A stretch of DNA of 64,000 nt, taken from the NCBI GenBank assembly GCA_035508495.1, contig DATJMX010000024.1, forward strand, positions 30,936-94,935, written 5' to 3'. A model generated the notes under the pieces. The model was not told the origin of the DNA. It saw only the letters and a list, made by a program, of their open reading frames with translations, and did not search any database. The position numbers and the translations under genes are program-made. This document shows positions 1 to 9,450 of the stretch, in pieces (positions within the stretch are counted from its first letter, which is position 1; the number at the start of each line of letters is the position of its first letter). This DNA comes from Candidatus Binataceae bacterium. Lineage in GTDB: Bacteria > Desulfobacterota > Binatia > Binatales > Binataceae.

Positions 1-1
1 C

Positions 2-2575
2 GAGACCAAGGGCGCGCGCATCGTGATAGTCGGCTCGTTTCGCGAGGCGGAAGTCCGGCAATCGCCTGAATTGGGCAAGCTGGTTGGCGATCTCATTCGC
101 GAGGCCCTGACGATTCCACTCTCGGGTCTCAGCCAGAACGAGATCGGGCAATTCATAGAACGCAGCTCGGGACACAGAGCCAATGAACCGCTGGTCGCAG
201 AACTATACAAGGCGACCAACGGCAATCCGCTCTATGTCGATGGAATCGTCAGGCTGCTTATCGCCGAAGGCATGGGCGATCGCGCGGCCAGCGGGTTCGA
301 GATTCCGCTTGGAGTGCGAGAGGCAATTCGGCGGCGCCTCGCGATGCTGCCGGAAAAGGCGAACGCGGCACTTTCTATCGCGTCGATTATAGGTAACGAT
401 TTCGACCCGCGGCTTCTCGAGCGCGTTTCGGGAAGTTCGGCACCACAACTGGCCGAGCAACTCGAGGAAGCGGCGCGAATCGGAATCGTCACAAGCGGCG
501 CGCGGCCGAACCCGCCGTGGCGCTTTACCCATGCACTGGTTCGCGAGGTGCTGTACAGGGATTTGTCGCCAAATCGACGGATCGAGATACATGCCAGGAT
601 TGCCGTCGCGCTGGAGAAAACTTACCACGACGATCTGAAACCTCACTTGGCGGCGCTCGCGTATCATTTCACCGCGGCCAACGAAGTAGCGAAAGCGATC
701 GATTACTCGATCAGCGCCGGCACCGCCGCGGCCGAAGTGTTTGCGTATCATGCCGCCCGATCGCATTGGGAAACAGCGCTGGAACTCATGAAGGCGCAAT
801 CGGCAAGCGGCGAGCAGCGCGCTGCGCTCGCGAGAGAACTGTCCTCGCTATGTTTTTCGATCGATTACGAAAGCGCGATTCGCTACGCGCACGAAGCGCT
901 GGTCCTCTACGAGAGCCTCGGCGACCAAGCGGGAGCGGGGGAATGCCACAGTTCGCTCGGCATGAACTATGCCGTGCCTTACGAACGGACCACGGATATC
1001 GCCTTGGCGCGCGAGCATTTTCGCAAGGCCGAGGCCATTCTCTCCAAGCGGCCCGAGGGGCTGGCGCTGGCACGTGTCTATACAGGAATCACACAGATAG
1101 CATTTGTAAACCGGCGGACGGCGGAAGGCGTGTCGGCAGGGAAGCGCGCTATGCAGCTGGCGGAGCGGTTTCATGACGAAGCACGATGGGCTGGCACCGG
1201 GATCCAGTACGCATTGCATCTAGTCGCGACCGGCCAGTTGGCCGAATGCCGCGCCGTTCAGGAGCGGGCGTGGCAGATCATCGATCGGTTGAACATCGCG
1301 AGCCTGGGATTCATATCGAGCTGGAGCGGCGGCACGTGCGCCGTGTTCTTCCTGGACCCGCGCGATGCTCAGCGCTGGTACGAACGTGAGCTTGGCAAAC
1401 CGCGCGTCGCGCTGTATCGGCCCTTCTTGCAGGCACTCCTCGGCGACGCGCTGGCGCGGGCTGGCGATCTCGAGGGCGCACGCCGTCTGCCTCGCGCAAC
1501 GCCACTCGTCGAAGCTCGCGCCGACTTTCTCTTCTGCGAGGGCCGATGGGACGAGGCCGAGGCGCTCATCAAGCAGCAGGCGCCGAATCTGCGCCGCGCG
1601 GGCGACCTTGCGTCGCTGGCAATTTGCTTGAACATCCTTGCCAACATCTGCCGGGTCAGCGGCAGGGCGGACGAAGCACTTGGCGTATTCGAAGACTTCT
1701 TTGCCACGGGGAATGGCGAGGCCCAGATCGGATACGAGATCCTGGTCCGACCGGTATGTGCAGCCCTTCACGCTCTGGCGGGCCGCATGGGAGACGCCGA
1801 GCGCGAGCTGGCGCGCTGCCGCGAGATTATGGCGCACGGAGAAGACTGGCGCGGGCTAGCCGGCGGCGTGGCTCGCGGAGAGGCGGTCCTCGCCGCTGCC
1901 CAGGGCCGAATCAAACAGGCGACCGATCACTTCGAGAAGGCGGTCGAGATCTTTCGCCGATACCAGGTGCCGTTCGAGGAAGCCGACACGCTCTGCTACT
2001 GGGGCCAGGCGCTGATCGCGGCTGGCGATGAGACTCGTGCAAATGAGAAGTTCGACTCCGCGATCGCGATATACCGGCGATGCGCCAGCGGTGAGAAATG
2101 GATCGAGCGTGTCGAGGCCATGAGTGCCACCGCAGCGTCGGCAATCCGTATCTCGCCCGCTAAGCTCGATGCGAAATCCGGAGCGCCGCCGACTGAAGCG
2201 GAGTTTCGCAGCGAAGGTGACTATTGGACGATGTCGTGGGGCGGCAAGACCTCGCGCCTCAAGGAGCGCAAGGGGTTCGCTTTCATTGCGTGGCTGCTGC
2301 GGCATCCGGGCCAGGAGTTTCCCGCCGCGGAACTGGTCGCCGTTGTCGAGGCGGTGTCACTGAGAATGCCTGCCGAGACTGAAATGCGCAACGGCGAGGC
2401 GAGCGTCGCGCTGAGGCTGGAACGTGCGCGCCTCGCGGTAACCAAAAACGTGAAGAGCGCGATCGACAAGATTCGCGAGGAAACACCCGAGATGGGTCGG
2501 CACCTCGCGCAAAGTATCCGCACCGGTAAATTCTGCGCCTACCTGCCGAAAGCGCCTACGACCTGGCGTTTCTAA
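2..2575 (+). CDS. AAA+ ATPase/TPR transcriptional regulator, 5' end outside window
   Basis: The reading frame is already open at base 2 (GAG ACC AAG...), so the gene starts upstream and at least the Walker A part is missing. What remains begins in the AAA/NB-ARC-like core (VIVGSFREAE, the strand after Walker B) and has the family motif TNGNPLYVDGIVRLL. About 500 residues of TPR-like helical repeats follow. The last 120 residues carry a conserved winged-helix-like end module (DYWTMSWGGKTSRLKERKG... AWLLRHPGQEF) seen at the C-terminus of many large ATPase regulators. It probably senses a ligand through the TPRs and controls transcription or acts as a scaffold; the target is unknown. A GTG at 23 could be mistaken for the start but lies inside a conserved strand. 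Confidence 0.8.
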   Translation, partial: ETKGARIVIVGSFREAEVRQSPELGKLVGDLIREALTIPLSGLSQNEIGQFIERSSGHRANEPLVAELYKATNGNPLYVDGIVRLLIAEGMGDRAASGFEIPLGVREAIRRRLAMLPEKANAALSIASIIGNDFDPRLLERVSGSSAPQLAEQLEEAARIGIVTSGARPNPPWRFTHALVREVLYRDLSPNRRIEIHARIAVALEKTYHDDLKPHLAALAYHFTAANEVAKAIDYSISAGTAAAEVFAYHAARSHWETALELMKAQSASGEQRAALARELSSLCFSIDYESAIRYAHEALVLYESLGDQAGAGECHSSLGMNYAVPYERTTDIALAREHFRKAEAILSKRPEGLALARVYTGITQIAFVNRRTAEGVSAGKRAMQLAERFHDEARWAGTGIQYALHLVATGQLAECRAVQERAWQIIDRLNIASLGFISSWSGGTCAVFFLDPRDAQRWYERELGKPRVALYRPFLQALLGDALARAGDLEGARRLPRATPLVEARADFLFCEGRWDEAEALIKQQAPNLRRAGDLASLAICLNILANICRVSGRADEALGVFEDFFATGNGEAQIGYEILVRPVCAALHALAGRMGDAERELARCREIMAHGEDWRGLAGGVARGEAVLAAAQGRIKQATDHFEKAVEIFRRYQVPFEEADTLCYWGQALIAAGDETRANEKFDSAIAIYRRCASGEKWIERVEAMSATAASAIRISPAKLDAKSGAPPTEAEFRSEGDYWTMSWGGKTSRLKERKGFAFIAWLLRHPGQEFPAAELVAVVEAVSLRMPAETEMRNGEASVALRLERARLAVTKNVKSAIDKIREETPEMGRHLAQSIRTGKFCAYLPKAPTTWRF

Positions 2576-2652
2576 ATCCGCTGCTTGAAAAAATTGCGGG
2601 GCTTGCCGAATCGGCGGCAAGCCCCGCGGTTAGAGGTTGATCGGCGCCTGGT

Positions 2653-5361
2653 TTAGAACGGCGAGTATGGCAGGGGCGGAGCGGTGGTGGCTTCGACGTG
2701 ACCGTTGCCGGCTGCGCCCGCGATCTGCTCGAAGGCGTACGCAAACCCCACCAGCTCAGCGTCGGACCACGCGCGTCCCATCAACTGGATGTTGATCGGC
2801 TGTCCGTCGTTGTTATAGCCGACTGGGAAAATCATGGTCGGTACGCCGTTGGAGGCCGAAGGCGTGTCGGAGCGGCCGAAACTCGCGAGGCTGCCGCCGC
2901 CGTCGTTGAGGCTGGTGTCGCTGAGCAGGCCCGGATAGACGACCGCGTCGACGCCCTTGCCGTCAGCCCCCGCCGTATCCATCCAGGTTTTCGTCGTCGC
3001 CTGGCGGCCGCGCAGATAATCGCGCCAAGCCTGGATCTGGGCGGCGGTGAGCTGCGCCGACGGTGTCGCCGAGCAGGTGCTCGCCGCGGCACGCACATAT
3101 GGCACCTTCTTCTGCGAGCAGTTCACATCGACCGGCGTGTTGATCGCGAAGCCCTCCGTCGCGAGCTCGGGATGCGTCAGGATATACATCCACCATCCTT
3201 CCGACACTCTGTCGGTAGTGGGCGAGGCCGGCGAAGGCGGCGCATCGGCGCCGCCCGCGGTCACGCCCATATTCACGATCGTTGCCCCAGCCTGGGTGAA
3301 GTACTGGAGCGCCGCCATCTCGGCGCTGGTCGTGTTCGTGGTGCCGAACGGATCTACCCACGTCGAAGGGATGTAGCCGATACGCTTCCCTTTGAGCGCG
3401 TTGGGATCGAGCACCGTGCGCCAGTCGGTGGGAACTGTGCGGCCGGGCGCCGAGGTTTCAGGATCGGCGGGATCGGTCGCGACGACGACATTCAGGATGT
3501 CCGCAAGATCGGGTACCGAACGCGCCATCACGCCGCCGAAATCGGTCAGCCAGGTTAGTGGCATGATGCCCGTGCCACTCTCGAGCCCGTTGGTGCCGCG
3601 CAGCGCGAACAGGCTCGCCGCGCTCGAGGGACCGTAGAGCGAATCACCCGTTTGCGAACCCATCGCGCCGGCGGCGAGGTTTGCTGCGAGCGCGCTGGCC
3701 GGACCGCCGCTCGACGCGATCGAGGTCTTCGACAGGTTGAACACGTTCCACACCTGTCCCCACGCGTCGTTCGAGTAGTTACCGCTTGTAGCGTATTCCT
3801 CCAAGGCGCCCTTGCCGATTATGACGGCGCCGGCCTGACGCAGCAGGTTGATCTGAAACGCATCATGCAACGGATGGAAATTTGCGAACGTCATGCTGCC
3901 GTTGGTGGTCGCCATGTCGAACGTGTCGTAGAGATTCTTGACGACGATAGGAATACCGAGCAGCGGGCTCTTGTTGCCCTTCTTGCGAGCGGCGTCGGCG
4001 GCACGCGCCTGCGCCAGCGCGTTCGACGCGACGATCTCATACGAATGGAAGCCGAACTGGCCCTGGTCGTAGGCCGCGATGCGATCGAGGTAGGCCTGCG
4101 TAATCTCCGCCGAAGTCGTCACGCCCTTCTGCATGTCGGTACGCAACTGCTGAATGGTTTTGCCGACCACGTTGTAGGTCGCCTTGGTGGTCGCGATCGT
4201 GTCGGGTGGCGATGGCGCCTGCGTTACGAGCAGCGTCTTGGCGTTCTTCAAGGTCGGTGTGCAAAGCGAGTAATCGAAGCCGTTGGCGGACAGTGCCGCC
4301 GGGCTGAAATTATCGATCGAGCAGATCTCTCCTATCGTCAGATCGCCAATCACCGGAGCGCTCGCGAGATCCGCGGCGGTTGCTTCAACCGAGGCTTGAG
4401 TGCTCGCGGAGGTTGATAGATTCACGCGGCCACCCAGCACGATGAAGTGCAGGAGCGAGCGCGTTTTCAGGGCCGGAATCGTTATCGTGTAGACGTACGC
4501 CTGGAAATTGCTGAAATGTCCCGTGTAAGTAATCGGGTTGGTGAAGCTGTTGTAAATCCAGTCGCCGACGAAGGTCATCGCGCCCTTGAACGGCGAGGGC
4601 GATCCGAGAACCGTCACCTGCGGGCCGCCGACCAGCGACGAGCCGGTCGCCGGTGTCGCAACGTCAACCCACGCGTCGGCCGGCGTGACGAGTGTGTCGC
4701 CGCTCGAAGTATTCACCACCGCGCTGAACCTGGAGCCTGATGCGCCCATTCCGGATTGCCCGCCGAACGCAACCTTGATCGTAATCGGCAAGAGCGTGGT
4801 GTTGGTGAAACTGTCGAGCCATCGGCCCCAGTTCGCATCGGTGTTGATCCAGACCGAGCGCGACATCTTGATGCCGCCCAGGGTGATCGATTTGGTCGTC
4901 GTGAAACGGCTGGTGCCGTCGAATTGGAGACCGAAGCCGCGCATCATTTCGCCGTTGTAACGGCTCTTGGTGTAACCGGGTTGCAAAGGTGCAAGCGCCG
5001 GAATCAGCGGCTTGGGAATGGGCACCAGAACCTTGATTCCGCCGAAACCGTTGATCGCTGTGCTGAACGCTCCGGACTGTCCAGCAGGTGCGACTTGCGT
5101 GGCGCGGATACTGCCTGTGTCTACGACGGGCAGGGCGGCATCCTGAATCCCCCAGTAGGTACCGCTGGCGTCCACGACATAGTTGAATGCGCGCGCGGGC
5201 GTCGCTCGTATCATGACGAATAGTGAAAGTATCAATAGCCAGAAGTTAGTAGCGAGAAACGAACCTCGCCGCGGTTTGATCAGGATCTCCTTTCTGTTTT
5301 CGCTTTGACTGAGGTTGAGGTTTGAAACGATGGGCACACTGGCACGCCCCAGACCGAACAT
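2653..5361 (-). CDS. Secreted amidase-signature (AS) family hydrolase with large N-terminal extension
   Basis: The C-terminal half (about residues 395-900) is an amidase-signature enzyme, which hydrolyses amide bonds. The Ser-cisSer-Lys triad can be read: Lys475 in IPIVVKNLYDT, cis-Ser550 in IASSGGPAS, and nucleophile Ser574 in SQTGDSLYG, with the 24-residue Ser-Ser spacing of the family. The usual GGSSGGS and TGGSIR motifs are degenerate (SSGGPAS, TGDSLY), so the substrate may be unusual. Residues 36-58 form a signal peptide (FWLLILSLFVM...ATPARA) after a long polar leader, so translation may start downstream of the annotated ATG. Residues 60-390 are a Thr/Ser/Gly-rich, probably beta-sandwich domain I do not recognise. 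The usual AS enzyme has about 480 residues; this one has 902. Confidence 0.85.
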   Translation of the reverse strand: MFGLGRASVPIVSNLNLSQSENRKEILIKPRRGSFLATNFWLLILSLFVMIRATPARAFNYVVDASGTYWGIQDAALPVVDTGSIRATQVAPAGQSGAFSTAINGFGGIKVLVPIPKPLIPALAPLQPGYTKSRYNGEMMRGFGLQFDGTSRFTTTKSITLGGIKMSRSVWINTDANWGRWLDSFTNTTLLPITIKVAFGGQSGMGASGSRFSAVVNTSSGDTLVTPADAWVDVATPATGSSLVGGPQVTVLGSPSPFKGAMTFVGDWIYNSFTNPITYTGHFSNFQAYVYTITIPALKTRSLLHFIVLGGRVNLSTSASTQASVEATAADLASAPVIGDLTIGEICSIDNFSPAALSANGFDYSLCTPTLKNAKTLLVTQAPSPPDTIATTKATYNVVGKTIQQLRTDMQKGVTTSAEITQAYLDRIAAYDQGQFGFHSYEIVASNALAQARAADAARKKGNKSPLLGIPIVVKNLYDTFDMATTNGSMTFANFHPLHDAFQINLLRQAGAVIIGKGALEEYATSGNYSNDAWGQVWNVFNLSKTSIASSGGPASALAANLAAGAMGSQTGDSLYGPSSAASLFALRGTNGLESGTGIMPLTWLTDFGGVMARSVPDLADILNVVVATDPADPETSAPGRTVPTDWRTVLDPNALKGKRIGYIPSTWVDPFGTTNTTSAEMAALQYFTQAGATIVNMGVTAGGADAPPSPASPTTDRVSEGWWMYILTHPELATEGFAINTPVDVNCSQKKVPYVRAAASTCSATPSAQLTAAQIQAWRDYLRGRQATTKTWMDTAGADGKGVDAVVYPGLLSDTSLNDGGGSLASFGRSDTPSASNGVPTMIFPVGYNNDGQPINIQLMGRAWSDAELVGFAYAFEQIAGAAGNGHVEATTAPPLPYSPF

Positions 5362-5892
5362 AGACTCCTCCCGAAAATGTTAACGAGCAGACAAACGACC
5401 ACAAGTCCGCCGGAACCGTCCGGGCGTGAACAAGCCCGCACGACGCCAGCGAGAGCCGCGAGCGGTTCGAGCAAATCACAGGCCAGTGGGTTTGAGGTGC
5501 GGTGGACGACGAGATTATCTGGAATTATATGGACGCGCGCCGCACTCGGTTAACTCATTGCGGGAGTGGCGCTGCCTCGGCGTTCACCATGTGATGACAA
5601 GATCGCGCGCATGGACAACAAACGAGCACCAAGTTTCACTGCCTGTGAAATTGGCAATGTACTACTCACTCGCCAATGATAATGAGGACGCGTCGTACAT
5701 TAGGGCGATAGAAAATCAGTCTCGAGACAACTGCGGCTTATGCAGATCGGACCGGCGGTACAAGGTTTTTAACCGCAGCCCTTTTCTGGTTTTTGCGCTG
5801 GCCCTGTGCAAGTTTGAGTTCCGCGTGAACACGAATCGGTTTGATAATCCTGCACAGCGAATTGCAACCCCACACCAAAGGGAGAAGAGACT
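5362..5892. other. Intergenic region, no convincing gene
   Basis: This gap between divergent genes is AT-richer towards its right end. Open frames are present but lack coding character and a Shine-Dalgarno site. It probably holds the promoters of the secreted amidase (leftward) and of the membrane protein at 5893 (rightward). I see no repeat or RNA structure in it. Confidence 0.5.
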
Positions 5893-6558
5893 ATGGGGAG
5901 TGGAACCAAGACCTTTATCGTGACGCTGGCTGGAATCGGTGTTCTTTTCCTGTTGGCGGCCTATCAGGCCGATGCGAACAGCACCTCCGCACATGATTTC
6001 GGCGCGATGGTGGGACACGCCCTGTTTCGATGCATCGTTGCCGGAATCGTTACGGGCCTGGTAGCGAGCTGGCTCGACTGGTCGTGGGGCGGAATCATTG
6101 TCTTGTTCGTGATCGTTCTTGTCGTGATCAGTAATGCGCTCAATCATGCGATCGATGCACGGACCGCGTCCGCCGCTTCGGTTGACGGCGAATGGGTGGG
6201 GCGGGGCGAACGGACAGTGTGCGGGAATTCACAGGGCACCGTCGATGTTTCAATCACGGTCAGCACGCAAGCCAAACAGGCGGGCTGTCCGGATTGTCTG
6301 CCAACGACGTACGCGTCGCTGAATGTTAACGGCGAATCGTCAAATCAACTGGTCAATGTCGCGGAAAACGGCGCGATGAATAGCGGCCTCAACAACATCG
6401 GCAGCGGCCAGTCGAGCTCCTGGTTTGTCGCCTTGACGAGATCGGGCGGGCCGTTCCACGGATACCAGCTGAGTGGCGTGCTCGAGCGAATGAACTTCGA
6501 CTGCCGCAATCTCGGCACGACCGGCGACAAGGTCAGCGTCCAGCTGCATCGGCCGTAG
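5893..6558 (+). CDS. Hypothetical membrane protein with C-terminal soluble domain
   Basis: I do not recognise this 221-residue protein. The first 85 residues contain three hydrophobic stretches (TFIVTLAGIGVLFLLAAY, LFRCIVAGIVTGLVASWL, GGIIVLFVIVLVVISNAL). The rest is a soluble domain beginning DGEWVGRGERTVCG, rich in Ser/Asn/Gly, with four cysteines (CG, AGCPDCLP, FDCRN) that could form disulfides if it faces the periplasm. The ATG at 5893 follows GGGAGAAGAGACT, a good ribosome site. The next gene runs the opposite way, so it is probably a single-gene unit. Confidence 0.7.
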   Translation: MGSGTKTFIVTLAGIGVLFLLAAYQADANSTSAHDFGAMVGHALFRCIVAGIVTGLVASWLDWSWGGIIVLFVIVLVVISNALNHAIDARTASAASVDGEWVGRGERTVCGNSQGTVDVSITVSTQAKQAGCPDCLPTTYASLNVNGESSNQLVNVAENGAMNSGLNNIGSGQSSSWFVALTRSGGPFHGYQLSGVLERMNFDCRNLGTTGDKVSVQLHRP

Positions 6559-6593
6559 CGCGGCCGCGGAAAGTTCGAACGCCTCGTATCGAG

Positions 6594-7676
6594 CTATTGG
6601 CCCGGGATCAGCGCGGCTCGCGTCACTTCGCGACGTTCGCTTTTGTCGAGCGCTTCGGCGGCGCGCGACAGTGGGAACTTGGCGTCGCACAGCTCCATGT
6701 ACGGATAGCGATCGATGTGCTGCGAAAGGAAATCGAGCGACTTGTTCAGGTAGTGGGGCGGATAAGTGGCGATGCCGTGAATCTCGATCGACTTGAACGT
6801 CACCATCGATGGTGCGATCGGCGCCGTCATTCCGCCCGAGATGTTGCCAAGCTCGAGCACGCGGCCGCCGTTGCGCACGAGGCTGATAGAATCGATAAAC
6901 GCCTCAGGAATGCCGGCCACTTCGAGCACCACGTCGGGGCCTTTACCGCCCGTCAGCTCGCGCACCCTGACCTGGCGCGACTTGAAATCCGGATACTGGC
7001 GCAGATCGATCACCTGGTCGGCGCCGAATCGCTTCGCCTGAGATAACCGCAAGTCAACGCCGTCGATCGCGATCACGCTTGCGCCGCGCGCCTTCGCGAT
7101 CGCCATCGCATGCAGTCCGAGTCCGCCCGCGCCCAGCACCAGCAGCTTTTCGCCGTATGCAACACGGCCGCGATCGAGCGCCCAATAGACCTGCGACATC
7201 GCGCAGTTGGCCGACGCGGCAATCAAATCCGGAACGTTGTGGGGGATTCGATAGAAATGCTGATCGGGCTTGATGAAATAGTGCGTCGCGAAAGTCGCGG
7301 TGAAATGCGGCGGAACCTTGGGATGGCCCGCGCCCATCACGCGATTCAGGCATCCCGCCTGGTTGCCTTCGACGCAGTTCTCGCAGCGGTTGCATACCGT
7401 GTAGTACACCGGCGCGATTCGATCGCCTTCCTTGACCGCGACTCCCGCCCAATCCTTCGTCACGCCCGGCCCGAGGCTGTCGATCACGCCCGCCATCTCG
7501 TGCCCCGGCATGATGCCGCGCCGGCCGAACTCGCCCTTCCACATATGCACTTCGGAGCCGCAGATGTTGGTCTGCGTAACTCGCGCAATGAGCCCACCAG
7601 GTACGGGCGCGGGAACGTCGTACTCGAAGAACTCGATCTTGTGGCCCTCGGGAATGAAAGCAATTGAACCCTTCAT
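6594..7676 (-). CDS. Zinc-binding medium-chain alcohol dehydrogenase
   Basis: NAD(P)-dependent dehydrogenase of the MDR superfamily, 360 residues, full length. Catalytic zinc ligands Cys39 (NICGSE) and His59-Glu60 (MPGHEMAG) are present, as are the four structural-zinc cysteines Cys95, 98, 101 and 109 (TVCNRCENCVEGNQAGC). The Rossmann motif GAGGLG is at 182-187. It lies 20 bp downstream of the flavin oxidoreductase at 7697-8854 on the same strand, so the two are probably co-transcribed and may act in sequence on one substrate, an oxygenated intermediate. AGAGGA precedes the ATG. Substrate unknown. Confidence 0.92.
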   Translation of the reverse strand: MKGSIAFIPEGHKIEFFEYDVPAPVPGGLIARVTQTNICGSEVHMWKGEFGRRGIMPGHEMAGVIDSLGPGVTKDWAGVAVKEGDRIAPVYYTVCNRCENCVEGNQAGCLNRVMGAGHPKVPPHFTATFATHYFIKPDQHFYRIPHNVPDLIAASANCAMSQVYWALDRGRVAYGEKLLVLGAGGLGLHAMAIAKARGASVIAIDGVDLRLSQAKRFGADQVIDLRQYPDFKSRQVRVRELTGGKGPDVVLEVAGIPEAFIDSISLVRNGGRVLELGNISGGMTAPIAPSMVTFKSIEIHGIATYPPHYLNKSLDFLSQHIDRYPYMELCDAKFPLSRAAEALDKSERREVTRAALIPGQ

Positions 7677-7696
7677 CGCTCAGTCCTCTTCGCAAT

Positions 7697-8854
7697 TCAG
7701 GCGGGCGTCTCAGTTGCAGTAACCGATGACGCTTGCGTCTTCTGAAAATGTGGAATGACGTATTTTCCGAAAAGATCGATCGAGTGCATCGTCTTCTCGT
7801 GCGGAATCGACCAGAACTGCATCATCGCGAGGAACTGGTCGAGCCGTGCTTCCTTCTGGATACGCTCGAGCTGGCGAATCGCGCTGTCGGGGCTGCCGCA
7901 GATGCACATCCCGTGTTCGATCAATGAATCGATGGTCACCTTGCTCGGGTCGAGGCCCTCGTACTGCTTCGGCAACTCGGGCATCTCACCGCGCGCGGAA
8001 TCCTTCGGATCGACGCCGGTCTTTTTCGCCTCGAGCACCGGTGAATTCACCCGCAGTGTCGTGCCGACGTACGACATGAACGCGCGTTCGGCCTCGTCGC
8101 GCGCCAGCTTGTCGGTGTCGGCGATATGTGTCATCGAAAACGCGCCGGCGCGGCTGTTCACGAACGCGCCGTAGGGCTTCGCCGACTTCAGCGCGTTGCG
8201 ATACGTCGCGACGCGGCGCCCAAGATGCTCCGGCGTCACGAGCAGGGTGAACGAAAGCAGCCCCAGGCCGAGCTTGCCCGCGAGCTCGTGAGTATCGTCG
8301 CTGGTGCACGCGACCCACATCGGTGGATGCGGCTTCTGTATCGGCATCGGCACGACAGTGCGTTCGGGGATATCGAAGTATTTGCCCTTGTAAGAGAACG
8401 TGCCGTTCTTGCTCTTCCAGATCGTCGTGATGATGTCGAGCGCTTCTTCCCATCGCGCGCGGGTTTCCTTGTACGGGATGCCGAAGCCGCCCAGCTCGAC
8501 CTGCGTGATCGATCTGCCGGTGCCGACTTCGACGCGGCCGTTGCTCAGGATGTCGAGGGTCGCGATGCGCTCCGCGATCCGCACCGGATGGTTGTAGGGA
8601 AACGGCAGCAGCACGACGGCGTGACCGATTTTGATCTTGCTGGTGCGCTGTGAAATCGCACCGTACAGGACCTCGGGCGCTGAGGCGTGCGCGAACCCAA
8701 CCTGAAAGTGATGCTCTACTGTCCAGAAGTGAGTGAAGCCGACTTCCTCGGCGCGTTCGACCTGGCGCATCACATCGTGAAAGGCCTGGTACTCGCGCTC
8801 GCGATGCTTGAGCGGACTGTCGACCTGGATCTCATAGAAAATCCCGAATTCCAT
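7697..8854 (-). CDS. LLM-class (luciferase-like) flavin-dependent oxidoreductase
   Basis: 385-residue member of the bacterial luciferase/alkanesulfonate monooxygenase superfamily, which uses reduced F420 or FMN. Family signatures: N-terminal FGIFYEIQVD, VEHHF near residue 48, the AERIATLDILSNGRVEVGTG segment, and PHPPMWVACTSDDT. GGAGGAG lies 5 bp before the ATG. First gene of a two-gene unit with the alcohol dehydrogenase. Oxidation of a hydrocarbon or xenobiotic is plausible but cannot be read from sequence. Confidence 0.9.
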   Translation of the reverse strand: MEFGIFYEIQVDSPLKHREREYQAFHDVMRQVERAEEVGFTHFWTVEHHFQVGFAHASAPEVLYGAISQRTSKIKIGHAVVLLPFPYNHPVRIAERIATLDILSNGRVEVGTGRSITQVELGGFGIPYKETRARWEEALDIITTIWKSKNGTFSYKGKYFDIPERTVVPMPIQKPHPPMWVACTSDDTHELAGKLGLGLLSFTLLVTPEHLGRRVATYRNALKSAKPYGAFVNSRAGAFSMTHIADTDKLARDEAERAFMSYVGTTLRVNSPVLEAKKTGVDPKDSARGEMPELPKQYEGLDPSKVTIDSLIEHGMCICGSPDSAIRQLERIQKEARLDQFLAMMQFWSIPHEKTMHSIDLFGKYVIPHFQKTQASSVTATETPA

Positions 8855-9047
8855 GATTCTCCTCCATGGCCGCCGCTGCGATGCGCTCAGCTCGAAGCGC
8901 CGATGCAGCGCCGCGTTGATCTGATTCGGACTTTACGATTGTTGCGGGGAATTTGTATAGCGCGCGAATCGCTTGAGAAGACCCGAGTTCGATTGCCCGC
9001 GACGGCGAAGCTGCGGTAGGTGTGAGCGAACGCGCGTTGGTGTTTCA

Positions 9048-9449
9048 ATGATTCCAGCAAGGCAGCTTTTGAATGAAGTCGTGAACTCGCTCCGAAACGT
9101 GATCGGGCCTGCGATCGCAGAGCCGTATCCCAAGGCGCAGGCGTTCATGGCCGCGGTGATCCTCGAATTCGTCGCGCGGCAGGTCGATGAACGAAGTGAT
9201 ATCGCCGCAGGCAAAGCCCAGGCGATCGCATCGCTGTTCACGGAGCTCGGGCAGCTCGCGGTCACAAAACGAGTCGCGAAGGATATCGCGCCGAACGAGG
9301 AAGGACTATCGCAATTGATCGAACGACTATACGCGCAGCGTCAGGAACTTGGTGAGGAAGCATTCGGCGCCGCAAACAGCGCCGTTAGACACGCGCTGCG
9401 CCAGCTTCTCAACGAGGATTTGAAAGTCGCAGCCAAGGGCGAGGGCTGA
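9048..9449 (+). CDS. Small helical protein, DUF6285-like, paired with phosphotransferase
   Basis: 133 residues, all-helical in character (RQLLNEVVNSLRNVIGP... AAVILEFVARQVDER). It resembles DUF6285 proteins, which commonly sit beside APH-family kinases. The assignment is from recollection of the family pattern, so tentative. I chose the ATG at 9048 because the upstream extension (RRPEFDCPRRRS...) is Arg/Cys-rich and looks non-coding. The stop lies one base before the next ATG, so it is translationally coupled to the phosphotransferase. Confidence 0.7.
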   Translation: MIPARQLLNEVVNSLRNVIGPAIAEPYPKAQAFMAAVILEFVARQVDERSDIAAGKAQAIASLFTELGQLAVTKRVAKDIAPNEEGLSQLIERLYAQRQELGEEAFGAANSAVRHALRQLLNEDLKVAAKGEG

Positions 9450-9450
9450 G

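Noticed and set aside
203..799. Long minus-strand open frames antisense to the AAA+/TPR gene
   Set aside because: Shadow frames of GC-rich coding sequence, with Arg/His-rich composition and no ribosome site.
3652..4416. 254-codon open frame on the plus strand over the secreted amidase
   Set aside because: Antisense shadow; Arg-rich low-complexity translation and overlap with a well supported gene.
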